Assembly: GCA_029962745.1 (NCBI GenBank)
Contig: CM057159.1
Span: 26,175,803-26,239,802 of the forward strand
DNA from: Echinometra lucunter
Lineage: Eukaryota > Echinodermata > Echinoidea > Camarodonta > Echinometridae
Direction: 5' to 3'
DNA length: 64,000 nt
The notes beneath the pieces were generated by a model. That model saw nothing but the letters and a program-made list of their open reading frames with translations, was not told the DNA's origin and ran no database searches. Of this stretch, positions 22,557 to 35,440 are shown piece after piece. Every line of letters begins with the position of its first letter. Within the stretch, counting starts at the first letter, position 1. Both the position numbers and the translations under genes were made by a program.

Positions 22557-23944
22557 GAATTAAAGAATTAAAGCCAATAATCAGGGCTTCATGCTTCAGG
22601 GGGCTTTGCTCCTTGAAATCTCCCTCCCCCATTCCAAAAACGTTCCCAGCGTGTAATTGAAAGAGAAAGTTAATTGGATGGCTTAGCTGTAGAACCAGAA
22701 TGGCGTGTGTTTTGATGATAAAATAATACTTTTATCATAGAAAAGGGGTAGTTTTTTTCTCGCACGCTACGCTCGCTCGTATAATTTTTACAAGGATGGT
22801 TTCTGAAAGCAAAGGAATTCGGCAAGTTAGGTGGCCGCAAGTACATAATCTAGTTGGTTCAGTGGTCCATGCTGTTATTTTCTGACTTGTCTTTCCTTCT
22901 GAAAAATGATGCTCGCTTCCTCGCCCATGCGCGTACTGCTAACAATTATTTTACCAGCGAGGCACCAAATAAAGGCATATTGGCAGCGAGGTGATTGAAT
23001 TCATCATGTTGATATATTATTGGCTTATAGTGTCCTTTAGTAACAAAATAAAACTTCTCTCGTATCAAAAGCTTTTGGCTCGCTCGCAGAATATATTGTA
23101 AAACAGTGTGAATATTAATCTAAAAAGTTATTTCCAACTAATTTAACAGCGCTTCACGTCTCTACAAAATAAAGAGTCATATCATTCTGCGATGTCTTTT
23201 GTCAAAAATGGTTGTGTATCCGTGTGGGAACTGACCTATAATGCAATATATCTGTCCTCAAATTTTGTGACATGAGCCCCCAAAAGGTGAGCCACCACGG
23301 ACGTTTGCCCCCCCCCCCCATCCCAAACTGCTTCCGGCTTCCGCCTGGTTGGGGCTAGAGTGGATTCTCAGAATCGAATGGGGATAAAAGGAAGAAGACA
23401 GAGAGAGAGAGAGGGAGAGAAGGAGAATTAACAGATTTATACCCGTGACACATATATGATTCTTGTGATCAATGCCAAGATCTATGCCTCGCCTCTTGTC
23501 CTACATTTAGTATAGTAATCTTGAGAAATGACCTTCCATTAATTGCAGCAAAAAATATTTTAATGATTTTAGTATCATGAAAATACACTTAATAACATGT
23601 CAAATGTGCTAAAGAATACAATTGATGGAAAATTATAAAAAATACCCCAAATCAAACAATCATTTTCCGTTTTCTATGAGCGACGACGAAGCCAACTAAC
23701 TATACATGTATACCATAAAGATCCTATGTATGCGATCTTAGTTTCAGCTGGACTCGCTCTCTGGCACACTTTCTTTGTTTTGTGCTTGCCCAACAAACAA
23801 CATATTATTTTGTTTGTATGTTGTTTATGTTGTATGGCTTATTAAGCCATGCTGTGTACTGTCCAAATTACTAAATATGATGACCACTTTCGACATGTTC
23901 GAGGACGCCCTATCGAAAAGGCAAGTTTATCTTGGAATATCGTT
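22557..23944. other. Unassigned intergenic sequence
   Basis: No gene seen. It contains a C-run segment near 23305-23340 related to the GC-rich modules and a short GA run near 23399-23415. Confidence 0.5.
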
Positions 23945-24617
23945 TGTGACCCGCCGGCTCGAAACCACCAATAAGTCGCACGCATCACAACTGAGAAAAC
24001 GGCCAAGAAAGGTCAATTTGGTTGGATTGGTCTATTTCTTTTTTGTTGTTGATAGAAATGGGTAGTTTTATTATCATTCTATCATGTCTGAAATTTTGGG
24101 ATCGTAATTCGCCCCAGATATATGATTTTTAGCAATTTTAAAATGGCTCCTCATTTTCCCTTGATACAAGTTAAAAGCCTCATGGAGTGTTAGAGTGCTT
24201 TTATTATGCCTTCTTTCATTGCCATCCTAGCCAAAAATTCATCAAGGTATTGAACTGATTTGGGGAGAAAATAAAGAATAGATCCTAATACCAAGATGTG
24301 CCCAATTTTAGCCTAATATGATAAACCCTTCATACCAATTTGCCATGAACTATTGAATACCCTCATGCACTTCCTCACAAACAAAAGAGTGCAGAGAAGC
24401 TCCTGTGCACTCTTTTGTTCTGAATTTCAAAGGCTCTTTTCTCTGAATGGACATTATTGATTCCTAATTAGCCAATGTGTTTTTAGGGGGTTATTGTGGA
24501 GCAATTTGGAGGAGTCATATACCATTGGAAAGCTGAGAATCTCTACTTTTGAATGAATTATAAAACAGAAAAATTAATTTCGGCGACTTATTGGTGGTTT
24601 TGAGGCGGCAGGTCACA
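23945..24617. mobile_element. MITE-like element with roughly 35-bp TIRs
   Basis: The left end TGTGACCCGCCGGCTCGAAA, continuing into CCACCAATAAGTCG, matches the inverse of the right end (CGACTTATTGGTGG ... GGCGGCAGGTCACA). About 670 bp, AT-rich inside, no ORF. Target duplication not resolved. Confidence 0.75.
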
Positions 24618-25249
24618 TTTGATCAGTATGGGAACAGATCTGCCAGGGAATTTTAGTGCATTGGCAGAGGCATGGTAAACAACATCTTATTTAATCGATA
24701 AAAGGCCCTTTTTTCGGAAAATATTCAGCGAGATTTTTTTCTGCGGAAATATCATGATGTTATGTGGCATTTTAACATAAAAGATGAAATTTCGCTTTAA
24801 ATACCGGGCACCTTCCACACTGCGTATTGTCGTGAAAGAGGAAAACTTAAAGAGGATCCCTTTTGCAAATCGTTGGAAACTTCATGAAACCTACGAGGAT
24901 CAAAAAGTATAGCCCTATATACACCACACTGATCAGGACTAGGAAATATCATAGTCCTAGGCTTTCCAGTTTTCTTGATGGAAGACCTGAAAACCATCCC
25001 CAATCCCTTTGAACCGTATCCAAAACGACATGAACGAGATAAAAACATTTCTACCATGTGCTTTCCCGGGAAATATTTTTACCATGTCCTTTCCGGTATT
25101 TTTTTTTAAATGTCTCTTCCCGGGCTCTGTACGCAAATGAGATAAGGCAAAACAATGATAGGCTTGGGTGTTGGCTGTAATGCGAAAACATTTAAAATAC
25201 TGTTAGCCCATGACATGACTTTATTCGTTTGTACAGTGAGGTCAGGTAA
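24618..25249. other. Unassigned intergenic sequence
   Basis: An 86-codon - strand open frame exists (24797-25057) but shows no recognisable motif. Nothing else supported. Confidence 0.4.
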
Positions 25250-26100
25250 TACAGATATAAAAGTTATTTAAAATTTGAGAAGTATACTGGAATACAATTA
25301 AATGAAAACAAGACGAAAACTCTGGCTATATGGGAAACACTCCAACAAATAACATTGGAAATATATTATGGGAAGAGGTTTATGTTAAGTTATGGGTATC
25401 TATTTTTGTTTAAAAAATAAAGATATAAGTTTGGAAATGAATTGGCCTAAAGATAGAATTTTGAAAAATGGAACGACGGTTGAATTTATGGAAACAGAGA
25501 AATCTCACATTTAAAGGGAAAATAGCAATATCGAAATCATTGATAGTGTCGAAAATCATTTATACCTCGCAAGTTATGTCTTGCCCAAAGAAATAGTTAA
25601 GGAGCTCAACAAAACATTATTTGATTTTCTTTGGAAAAGGGGGACACTGATGCAAAGGTTAAAAGGTCATATGTAGTAAATAGACTACAAGAAGGAGGTT
25701 TAAATATGTTAGATATTCAAACAAAGGTTGCATCGTTGAATATAAATTGCCTTTGTAAATACTTAAGCGATAAGTTGAATGCAAATTGAAAATGTATGTT
25801 TGATTATTGGTTTCAGCAGCTTGGTGGTATAGATATCATCGTGAGTTTAAAAACAAGAACTTTCTGAAAAGTAAGATGCCATATTTCTATTATAAATTGA
25901 TTATTCCTTTTTTCTTGGTTAAAGACGACCACTATTCACGAAATGTTCGACCACGTATTTTTGATAATTTTCGTAAAGAAATGATTTGGCTGAATAAAAC
26001 AAATGTATAAAGGGAAAAATGCTCTTTTATAAGAATTGGATAAATTCTGACATTTTGTTTGTAGGAGATTTAATCGATGGTAAAGGTTTTCTACCAGTGG
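25250..26100 (+). pseudogene. L1/Tx1-like LINE 3' fragment
   Basis: Broken + strand reading frames encode the C-terminal part of a reverse transcriptase: GKIAISKSLIVSKIIYTSQV, then CPKEIVKELNKTLFDFLWK and LQEGGLNMLDI. It resembles, but is distinct from, the LINE in modules A and B. Truncated at both ends, with stops and frameshifts throughout. Confidence 0.75.
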
Positions 26101-26949
26101 AGTTAGGGGTGGAGGGGGTGATTGACTTTTTTGACGTATAAGCACACACCCTCACCGACACGCACAGACCCCCTTACACACATTTTAATATAGGTTTTCC
26201 CGGTCAATTTCATACTTTTTCCATTCCAATTCATGAACGTGCATTCAATTTCACGCAACGCACGCCCCGCGAAGACATTCGGGCTTTCAAATTCCGAATC
26301 CGATAGATCAATTTCATTTATGGGCGCTCTTATTCTCTTTCCGTCAATCAAAATCACGCATGAGCTTTCAGTTTCCAAATGCGAGCATTGTATTTCCTAC
26401 TTGCGCATTCAAATTCAACTCGTAGTCACGATGACGCTGTTTGGGGCGTTCAATTTCATTTTCAGGAGATCAATTTCCTACTTCGTGCACTCAATTTAGT
26501 GGAGGAGATAAAAAGGGGGTTATGAGGGGGAGAGCGGGACGAGCGCTGGTTGTCCTGACAAACGAGCACACTCCCAAAAAGGTTTAGTCAAAATAACTAT
26601 TATGTTGGCGCATATTGTCTGACCAAAATTTTGGTGAAGATTGACCAATATGATGATGGTCATAATTACCCAATTCTTTGTTGAAAATTAATGTACCCAA
26701 ATTTTGGTTGATTTTAACTATTTTTTTGGTCAGACACAAATTCACCAACACATTGGTTATCTTGACCGATCCCTTTTTAGAATGTACACAATATACCCGC
26801 ACATCCCTCACCCCTAACACACACACAAGAAAAAAAAATCCCATTTTCCTAGGCTTCTAGTATGCTTCTTCTTTTTTTAAAAAGGGTTTTATATTGTTTT
26901 GAATTTGTATCCATTTATAATGATATCCATAATTATTATGGATGATATG

Positions 26950-27200
26950 AATATACAAAGATAGGAAGAAAACTCCAATGAGAGTTATAGTGTTGAGTTT
27001 CAAATTTTCGACTTGTATTTGGATCATTTTCAGGAACTGAAGTAAACAGAACAAGAACTATACACTGATATAAGAAGGCATCAGAATGTTCAGTTTTACC
27101 TACAATTTCTGAAGATGATCTAATCAAAGGTCGAAAATTTGAAACTAAACACTATCATAATTATGACTCTCATTGAAGTTTTCTCCCTATCTTTGTATAT
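26950..27200. repeat. Nested palindrome inside the foldback core
   Basis: TATACAAAGATAGGAAGAAA at the left matches the inverse of CTCCCTATCTTTGTATA at the right, and arms of about 70 bp also share TTTCAAATTTTCGAC. A small hairpin or MITE nested within the larger foldback. Confidence 0.7.
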
Positions 27201-27957
27201 TTACAATGATATCATGTCCTTATATGCTCATGTATACTTCAATACTTTAACAGCATAACGACATAATTTCTAACTTACACTCCTTGATGATGCCACCCAT
27301 AAAAAGACAAAATCACAACACTAACCACACAATGCGTCAATTAAAAAAACAACTGACAAACAACATGATCTCAAAATCTCTCGTGTGGAAGCCTAAATAA
27401 ACAGCAGTATGAAATTTTTATAATTTAAATGTTACCGGCTTCAATGGAAGCATTTATGGCATAAACGTAAAATAGTGGACTTAAGCATGATAACATTATG
27501 GCAAATGTCTTGCCAAAGAAGCCCAATTTATTCCAAATTAAGTGAAAAACACCCACATTGACCCGAAGCTAACTAAATGCAATTAATCTTTTAAATTGAA
27601 TGCACTTATTTGGAACTTGGTTGCCTTTTCACGAATATGAATGACCAAGGAGATTCGGTCGCCGGCTTGAAATGAATTTGATTGCGCATTTATCAGAATG
27701 GATGCTCCTACTTTGAATTTGAATGACCCAAATGAACAATTGATTGCTCGGATAGTGAATCTGAATGACCCAATTTGAATTTGAAAGCTGCTTCAGAGCT
27801 GCGAGCGTGAAATGCGGGAAATTGAATGCTCGGAATATGAACTTGAATGACAAAATCATGAAATTGACCGGGAAAACATATAATTATGGATATCACTGTA
27901 AGTGGATATAAATTCAGAACAATACAGAACCCTTTAAAAAAAAAGAATAAGCATACT

Positions 27958-28924
27958 CCCTGATAGCAGAGACTGGTAAGAATAACATCATATTTACGTC
28001 TTTTTAAAGTCGTGTCATATGTCTTATTTACGTATTACAAATACGTCTTTAAGACGATACTTTGCACCAGCACACGACGTAAAATCAGACGTCATATTTT
28101 TACGTCAATTTTACATCATATTGGTCAGAAAAACCAGTCTTTATGACATCTTTACGACCCAACGGAAGCTCACAGACTGGTAAAAATCACATCATAAAGA
28201 CGTCAAAGCTTCAAAGCTGGTTTATAAAATATTTCAGAATGTATTCAACATTATGATGTTTTCTCTTTGTTAATTTTCTAGCCTATAGCCTATAGATCGT
28301 CCTATACTAGCCCTACATCCCAACATCCTACATCCTATACCTAACTACTGATGCTTTGTATCGACATTACTATATAAATTTATATGGACTGTATTGTAAT
28401 ACTTGAAAAAAAAAACCAGTTAGAAATTACAATTTCTTGATACATTCTGCAATACTCTTCCGATGATATTAACTGAATGGTGTTCAACATGGAAGTACAT
28501 CGTTCATTAAATCAGCAGGGCAATCATTGAATAAAATGTTAAAATTCAAATGTTATCTTCCTTTTTTTCACGAAGTTTAGTCATTTCTGGACATTCATGA
28601 ATATTCATGAATCGCGATCAACTATTACAGTCATATCACTACGTAAACACGTCATATGATGGTCTTGAAAAAGAGCTGTTATAAAGTGGAAAGTAATTGA
28701 CGTAAAAATACGTCTTATTCTGGTCTTTCAAAAAGGCGTTAAAAAGTGGTAAATATTTGACGTAAAATATATGTCATCTTATGTTCAAACAAAATTTGAG
28801 AAAATTTTGGTTATATAAAGACGTCATAAGGTCGTCGTAAAATGGTCGTGTATACGACATATGACGTTTGGACCAGTTCATGACCAGTTCTTGACTTCTT
28901 AAAGACGTCCGTCTGCTATCACGG
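27958..28924. mobile_element. ACGT-rich TIR element nested in the foldback arm
   Basis: 967 bp with ends CCCTGATAGCAGA and the inverse of TCTGCTATCACGG. Comparison with the intact left foldback arm (ACTAGAAGCC) shows where it inserted and suggests a 2-bp CT duplication. Inside are many GACGT/ACGTC motifs, often as TGACGTAAAA with an inverted partner. No ORF, so non-autonomous. Confidence 0.75.
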
Positions 28925-29913
28925 CTAGAGGCCTACGAAAATGGGATTTTTTTTCTTGTGCGTGTGTGTGCTCGTGTGTGTGTATGTGCTAGGGGTGAGG
29001 GATGTGCGGGTATATTGTGTATATTCTAAAAAGGGATTGGTCAAGATAACCAATGTGTTGGTGAATTTGTGTCTGAACAAATAATTAGTTAAAATCAACC
29101 AAAATTTGGGTACATTAATTTTCAGCAAATAATTGGGTAATCATGACCATTAGCATATTGGTCAATCTTCACCAAAATTTTGGTCGGACCAACATAATAG
29201 TTATTTTGACTAATCCTTTTTCGGAGTGTGCTCGTTTGTCAGAAACAACCAACGCTCGTCCCGCTCTCCCCCTCATAACCCCCTTTTTATCTCCTCCACT
29301 AAACTGAGTGCACGAAGTAGGAAATTGATCGCCTGAAAATGAAATTGAACGCCCCAAACAGCGTCATCGTGACTACGAGTTGAATTTTAATGCGCAAGTA
29401 GGAAATACAATGCTCACATTTGGAAATTGAACGCTCATGCGTGATTTTGATTTACGGAAAGAGAATAAGAGCGCCCATAAATGAAATTGATCGATCGGAT
29501 TCGGAATTTGAAAGCCCGAATGTCTTCGCAGGGCGTGCGTTGCGTGAAATTGAATGCACGTTCATGAATTGGAATGGAAAAAGTATGAAATTGATCTGGA
29601 AAAACTATATATAAAAGATGATTAAATTAAACCCTGAAAATGAAACTTTGAAAATTAAAATGAAATTACATAACTAATAACAGTGAAAAGGGGTGAATAT
29701 GATGTAAAAATGCGGTAAGAATAACAATTCCTCTTCTCTCACCAAAACAATTTCACCGTCTCTCACAAAATATATTTCTTTTTTCTCGGCCTAAAGGAGG
29801 CGCTATTGGCGAATTTTGCTAGCTTGTTAGCTTGGCCCGGGCTATATCTTTTGTCATTTGCTTGTTTAGCATCGGTATTGTTTTGTTATTCTGTTTAGTC
29901 TGATGGGGATGAA

Positions 29914-29937
29914 GGGGGGGGGGGGGGGGGGGGGGGG
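29914..29937 (+). repeat. Poly-G tract (24 G)
   Basis: Uninterrupted G-run, the first of three in a 540-bp stretch (next at 30195-30215 and 30441-30455). Confidence 0.95.
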
Positions 29938-31780
29938 AGGCTTTAAGGCTTCTGCGCTTGATTTTGAAGTTCACTAAAATATATCCAATTCATGCAGGTT
30001 TATATGCAGGATGAACAAGGGATGCTACTTCTACAGGCGGACTTTGGTTTTGCTTGTTTTGCCTCTTGGGGCTTGGTGGGGGTTTGGAGTCTTCTGCACA
30101 TGAAGTTTATTAATTATGCAAATTTATCCAGGTTTATGCAGGGTAAATGATGGATGCTGCTTCTCCCGTTTGGTCTGGTGAGGCTAGCAGCTGAGGGGGG
30201 GGGGGGGGGGGGGGGCTAAGTGAGGAGAGGGGGTAGGCTTCTGTTCATGATTTTGAATATTTTGCATTCATGTAGGGCCTAATCTATCTCTCTGAGATGT
30301 GTCTAAACGCTTTACAGATCCAATTATCGCATTCATGCAAACTTTCCCGCACACAATGTATGCTGCTTATCCACTCCCAACAATGCTAAACAAATTATCA
30401 TCATGGAGAGTGGCAAATTTTGGTGCATCTCAGGAATGGAGGGGGGGGGGGGGGGCGTACTTTGGACACAGTATGAAGGTTAGGAATAGGGTCGCATTAG
30501 GTTAAGGTCATTGGGTTTTGTTTGTCTCTCTCTCTCTCTCTATCGTGCTATTCTTGGAATGTAATTAAGAAATGCATTCTCATTTTCTGTTTTGTTCAGT
30601 GTTTATGTTTTATGTCCGTTTTTGTTATTATGTTCTGTTATGTTTTTTTTTAGATTGGGAAAGTTCCTGAAGGTTTGGATTTAAATCAGTTAATTTTGAT
30701 TTTAAATTTGAATCTTGAATTTAAATTCATTACGATCCCTGAAACTCCCAGTGTATCCCCCCCCCCCCATTAAGAAAATATCCCAGAACCTTGTCTGGGC
30801 CACTGTTACAATAAAATAGACATTTGAACTGGAATAGAACGTAAAGCAATCGACCAGTCCAAGTTGCAACACTCATGGTCGGCGGAACCGAAGCCGGGGG
30901 CCCGGTCACCCAATATTTGGCAGGAAAAAAAGGGGGAATGGGAAACAAAAGAAAAGGAAGAGAAAAAAAAGGAAAGATGTAAGAAAGGACCAAATGGAAG
31001 CGCTCGCTTGCATTATTGGCCAAATTATATATGCCACCTATTATAGGCCTACACATTTTTAACAAAAAATTGTTTTGCATCTTGCATCTCCATCTGATGT
31101 TAAACCAATTTTGAAAATGACATTGCCTCACGGAATGAGCCCTAACGTCTGAACGCGTGAGCCAAAATGGGTGATCTTGGTGCCATATTATAGGAAAAAG
31201 AATTCTCTTTTGAACCAAGTCAACAATTATCACTGGATGTCATTTATCTCTCTGCAATTCAAGGTCTCGGGTTCAGTTCTTTCTGGGCCACCCTGTATAC
31301 TGCACAGTCAGTAGGCGCATGGGCTAGTCTTCTCACAAGACGCATTGCATTCTAATAAAGTTACGGTCTATGTTGTGAGTTCTGATATAATATACAGGGA
31401 GAGAGCAAGGTCATAGCGTGTAACTTATCTCATCTTTGTTTACTGTTTTAGGAAACGTGCGAGAAAACTTAATGATCTTGATGAAGTAGTTTTTCCTCAT
31501 CCACAATCATTTTTTATCATTTTTATCTCAAAACAATGCCTTAATTCATGTATAATTAACGATAAGCCAAACATGCATTATCAATCATGAAAGTTCAAGA
31601 GGAGTATATCACAACAATTTACCTCTTCTTAAAGATAAACGGGAATCAAGAAGCACAAAAACAGACAAACTTGTGTGCATTTTATATCTCATAGCTCTCA
31701 ACAGATAACTCTCTTGTGAGAAGGCACAAACATGATAAATGATAGATAAAATTCGTTGTTGTACAGTGGCCTAAGTGAAC

Positions 31781-31842
31781 CTTTGTGTGTGAGGGTGTGT
31801 GTGTGCGCGCGTGCGTATGGGTGTGTGTGTGTGTGTGTATGT
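31781..31842. repeat. (GT)n microsatellite
   Basis: Imperfect GT/GC alternating purine-pyrimidine repeat, a potential Z-DNA former. Confidence 0.9.
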
Positions 31843-32191
31843 GACGTGTCACAATTTCGGAAAGTGTTTTTCATTGTCATAGGTCCATCTGTAGGCATTT
31901 TGCTAAAGTCCAAACCATTCATACCATCTTTCCTTGCCCAAAACTCTACCATTTCCAAAGATTATTTGCCACATTCTAGAGAAATATAATGCTTGTCATT
32001 TCCATTTAAATTGGGTATCAATAAAAATATCGATGACATTCTGTCTTGAAAGATCTTGGCAAGGCTCGACGGAGCTCTACTTATTCTTTACCTCTCATCG
32101 TCATTACATCACTTGAGGTTCCTACCAATAATGCTTTATTGCTTACTATGAAGTTGGCAACTAGTTGGCAACTATAACTATTGTTATTCAT

Positions 32192-32212
32192 AAGATAAGA
32201 TAAGATAAGATT
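32192..32212 (-). repeat. 3' microsatellite tail of the CR1/jockey-like LINE
   Basis: AAGAT/TAAGA repeats on the + strand mark the 3' terminus of the - strand element, as in LINEs that end in short tandem repeats instead of poly(A). Confidence 0.65.
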
Positions 32213-33110
32213 TTTAATGACTCTATCGACCCCTCTCGGGTATGAGAGTTCAGACATATGGACAAATATATGCATGCAAAATATAGTCTATATTACATCA
32301 CTTATAACGTTAGACATGATTACTATGGAATAATAATAATGAAAAACATATAACAAACAATGATACATACTGCGTGTATGAATTACTGAATAAGTGGAAT
32401 TTACAACACATTATGAAAATAAACGTAAAGGACTTTCTACTAACCTGCCACAACGAGTTAATACAACTCCGGTTTTATTCACAACAGCATCTACTTTTCT
32501 CTTTGGCGCATATTTGTGGGTGAAATGATTAAAATAATTCTAATGAATTTCACTAAACTTCTCAAATGGATAGCATATTTAGTATTGAAGAGCTTATCCA
32601 TATGTATAGAATATGGTCTACGAACCAACTCCCTTGGCAAGTACTTATGCCTTTCTTTACTAAAATAAGAACAAACAAAGAAATAATGAAATTCATCTCC
32701 TATGTCCGAAGATAAACAAAGTGTACATACTTCATCATTTGAAAAAGTAACATCAAACCTACTGTTGTTTACAGGTAACCTATGTGACCTACATCTAAAT
32801 CTTACATGAAATGGCAGCGTCAGAACTATTTAAGAGTAGCAAATATTTTTCAAAAACCAGCACGTCTTTAAACATTCTGTAGTTTGTGCATAGCCGATTT
32901 TCCCACTTCACTGGTTTCAAGTCATGCTTAAACATAATTTTATCTGGGAGTCTTAATTTCAGAGCAGTCAATACCCACTTATTGCTATACCTATGACCTT
33001 GAGAAATCCAAACATTCCCAAATCCTGAGCTTTTTAATACATTCATTATGCAAGATAACCATGCTGATGAGAAGCATGTGTGTTCACTATTATGCATACT
33101 GTTAATTAGG

Positions 33111-33111
<1 letters not shown>

Positions 33112-33142
<31 letters not shown>
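33112..33142. repeat. (TA)n microsatellite
   Basis: About 30 bp of AT dinucleotide repeat within the LINE 3' part. Confidence 0.9.
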
Positions 33143-33148
<6 letters not shown>

Positions 33149-35039
33149 AAAATGAAAATTTCTGCTCTTCTCCTTTAGCTAGTCTTAGCCAGTAGCCTAT
33201 CATCCCACATTTGACATGATTAAGTATTACATTACCTCCGGTCCCTCGTAAACCATACAATCTGGGGTAAACTTGTTTACATCCAGAATCATTTTCAAAA
33301 AAATTCATATGGAAAACTTCCATTTGCCGTACATCTTCATAACCCTAAACTTCACTACCATATAACAAAATAGGTAATATCATACGGTCAAATAGCTCAC
33401 ATCGAGTGTCTATAGACGGATAGATTAATGAAGTTGTTTTGCCTTCACTAACATGCTATAAAGTGGGGTTTTTTCCCCTTGGGTAATCCGCTTTGAAACT
33501 GCCAGCTTAAAAGAGCCATTGTAATTAAATGTTACTCCTAGGTAAACGAAATCATATACTACTTTCAACTCATCATTCCGAAAAGTTAACCTTGGTACTT
33601 TCCTCATTTTTCCCCGAGAAAAAAACATCAGACTTCGTTTTACTGGTATTTACCGTTAATTGCCACTTTTGGCAGTATCCAATGACAGCATCAAGAGCCA
33701 GCTGTAGCTGGTCATGCTGGTGTATCAGCAATTGTATCATCAGCCTATAATGAACAATTAAGATTTAGAAAGGTATCTAACTCCTCTCCATGCATCACAT
33801 TAGCCAAATGAATGAGACCATTACAGAACTTGCTAAGATAACTCTCAAAATCATTTAAGTAGATTGCAAATAATAAGGGAGAAAAGTTTTCACCCTATCT
33901 TACCACAGTGTTACAACAAACATATTCTGATATCTTGCCATTAATATTCACACATGACTTGGCACTTTCATAAATATTTCTTATAACTCTTAATATTTAC
34001 CATTGATACCAGACCAGCATCTTTTACCATAATGGAGATCTATCAATCAAATCAAAAGCCTTTATATAATCAATAAATGCAAAATAAAGGCGTTTCTTCT
34101 GATGTAGATAAATATCTATTGTGCTTTTTAAAAAAGAACATGATATTTTGTCGAGTAACCAGCACGAAATCCAGCCTGCTCCTCTCCTAATGTTGAGTTG
34201 GCATCTAAGAATTGTGATATTCTATGATTTGATAAAGAAGTAAACAGTTTTTCTAGGCAACTCAACAGGGTAATACCCCTATAATCATCAGGATTCGTTG
34301 CATCACCCCTGTTTTTATAGATAGGTATAATAATCCCAGTACACATATCTGTAGGTACAACTCCGCTGTCTAAAATAATATCAAATAAACGAACTATTAG
34401 CTCAAGAATACGAACAGGACGATTTTTCAAGAATTCATTCCTCATCAAGTCATTACCACAGGCCTTGCCATTCTTCAATCTATTTATCATAGAAAAAAAC
34501 CTCATCAATTAAAATTGGCGCATCTAAAACAGCATTCTCTGCATCAAGAGTGTCAGCAGATAAATCAGCTGCATCATGTACTTCTTGATTATAGCTACTT
34601 TGCCTATTTCCAATCCTCTTAAAGTGATCTACGAAAGATCTTAATGACACATTGACCTTACACGAGGCCTTGTTATCACCTTTTTTTCAATACTGACCAA
34701 TATATTCAGAAGGATTATTGTTTTTAACGACCTCAAAGATTCATTAAACTCTTTAAAGTACTGTTTCTTCTTTCGTTTCAATAACTTTTATAGGCTTTAC
34801 CTGTCTCAACAAATTCACCTGCATTATCTTCACTGGGAGATGCTCCCCTAGACTTCCTCTTTATTTCATTTTTAAAGCTTAGGTATGTTCTCCTAGCAAT
34901 TTTACTCTCATGATCAAACCAGGGCCTATGCACTTCGCACTACTTATCAAAAATCTTACCAGAAGGCTGTTTCCATTTTACTCACACCAGTTTTCTTTGC
35001 AGCATCAATAAACACCGAACAAAAGTCAGAACAAAGGCT

Positions 35040-35047
35040 ATCAATAC
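35040..35047. repeat. Target-site duplication, left (ATCAATAC)
   Basis: ATCAATAC before the foldback recurs exactly at 37019-37026 after it. The LINE reading frame is continuous across a single copy. Confidence 0.88.
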
Positions 35048-35054
35048 GGTGCCA

Positions 35055-35440
35055 GGTAAAAATGTCAGAGGTGAAAATGTCAGAGGTAAAAATGTCAGAG
35101 GTAAAAATGTCAGAGGAAAAAATGTCAGAGGTAAAAATGTCAGAGGAAAAAATGTCAGAGGTAAAAATGTCAGAGGGAAAAATGTCAGAGGGAAAAATGT
35201 CAGAGGTAAAAATGTCAGAGGTAAAAATGTCAGAGGTAAAAATGTCAGAGGTAAAAATGTCAGAGGAAAAAATGTCAGAGGTAAAAATGTCAGAGGAAAA
35301 AATGTCAGAGGTAAAAATTTCAGAGGTAAAAATATCAGAGGTAAAAATATTAGAGGTTGAAAATGTCAGAGGTAAAAATGTCAGAAGTAAAATGTCAGAG
35401 GTAAAAATGTCAGAGGTAAAAAATTAATGTCAGAGGTATG
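35055..35440 (+). repeat. Left 15-bp tandem array of the foldback
   Basis: About 25 units of GTCAGAGGTAAAAAT. Unit variants have GGAAAAAAT or GGGAAAAAT in place of GGTAAAAAT; the last units decay inward. Confidence 0.95.

Larger units (their letters stand above)
26192..29606. mobile_element. 3.4-kb foldback element with motif-array arms
   Basis: Left arm 26192-26945 is inversely repeated at 28925-29606 continuing into 27862-27957; the right arm is interrupted by the ACGT-rich element. Outer ends read GTTTTCCCGGTCAATTTCAT and its imperfect inverse. Outer parts of the arms are built of reiterated TTCAATTTC or TTCAAATTC motifs, then ACCAAAATTTTGGT-type palindromes. The core holds a smaller hairpin (26950-27200) and another motif array (27630-27870). 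No coding region; flanking duplication not resolved. Confidence 0.75.
29607..32186. other. Intergenic region with poly-G tracts and a GT repeat
   Basis: No gene recognised. Poly-G runs at 29914-29937, 30195-30215 and 30441-30455 sit in weakly repeated 240-280-bp surroundings sharing TTCATGCA-type and GATTTTGAA motifs. A (GT)n tract lies at 31781-31842. The 167-codon - strand open frame near 30730-31233 shows no domain signal. Confidence 0.55.

Noticed and set aside
30730..31233. 167-codon - strand open frame
   Set aside because: No domain signal; the end is a poly-C/poly-G stretch and composition is biased.
35049..35427. MSEVK/NVRGK repeat proteins on both arms (also 36616-37023)
   Set aside because: A 15-bp repeat has no stops in some frames by construction; this is the arm of a foldback transposon, not a gene.
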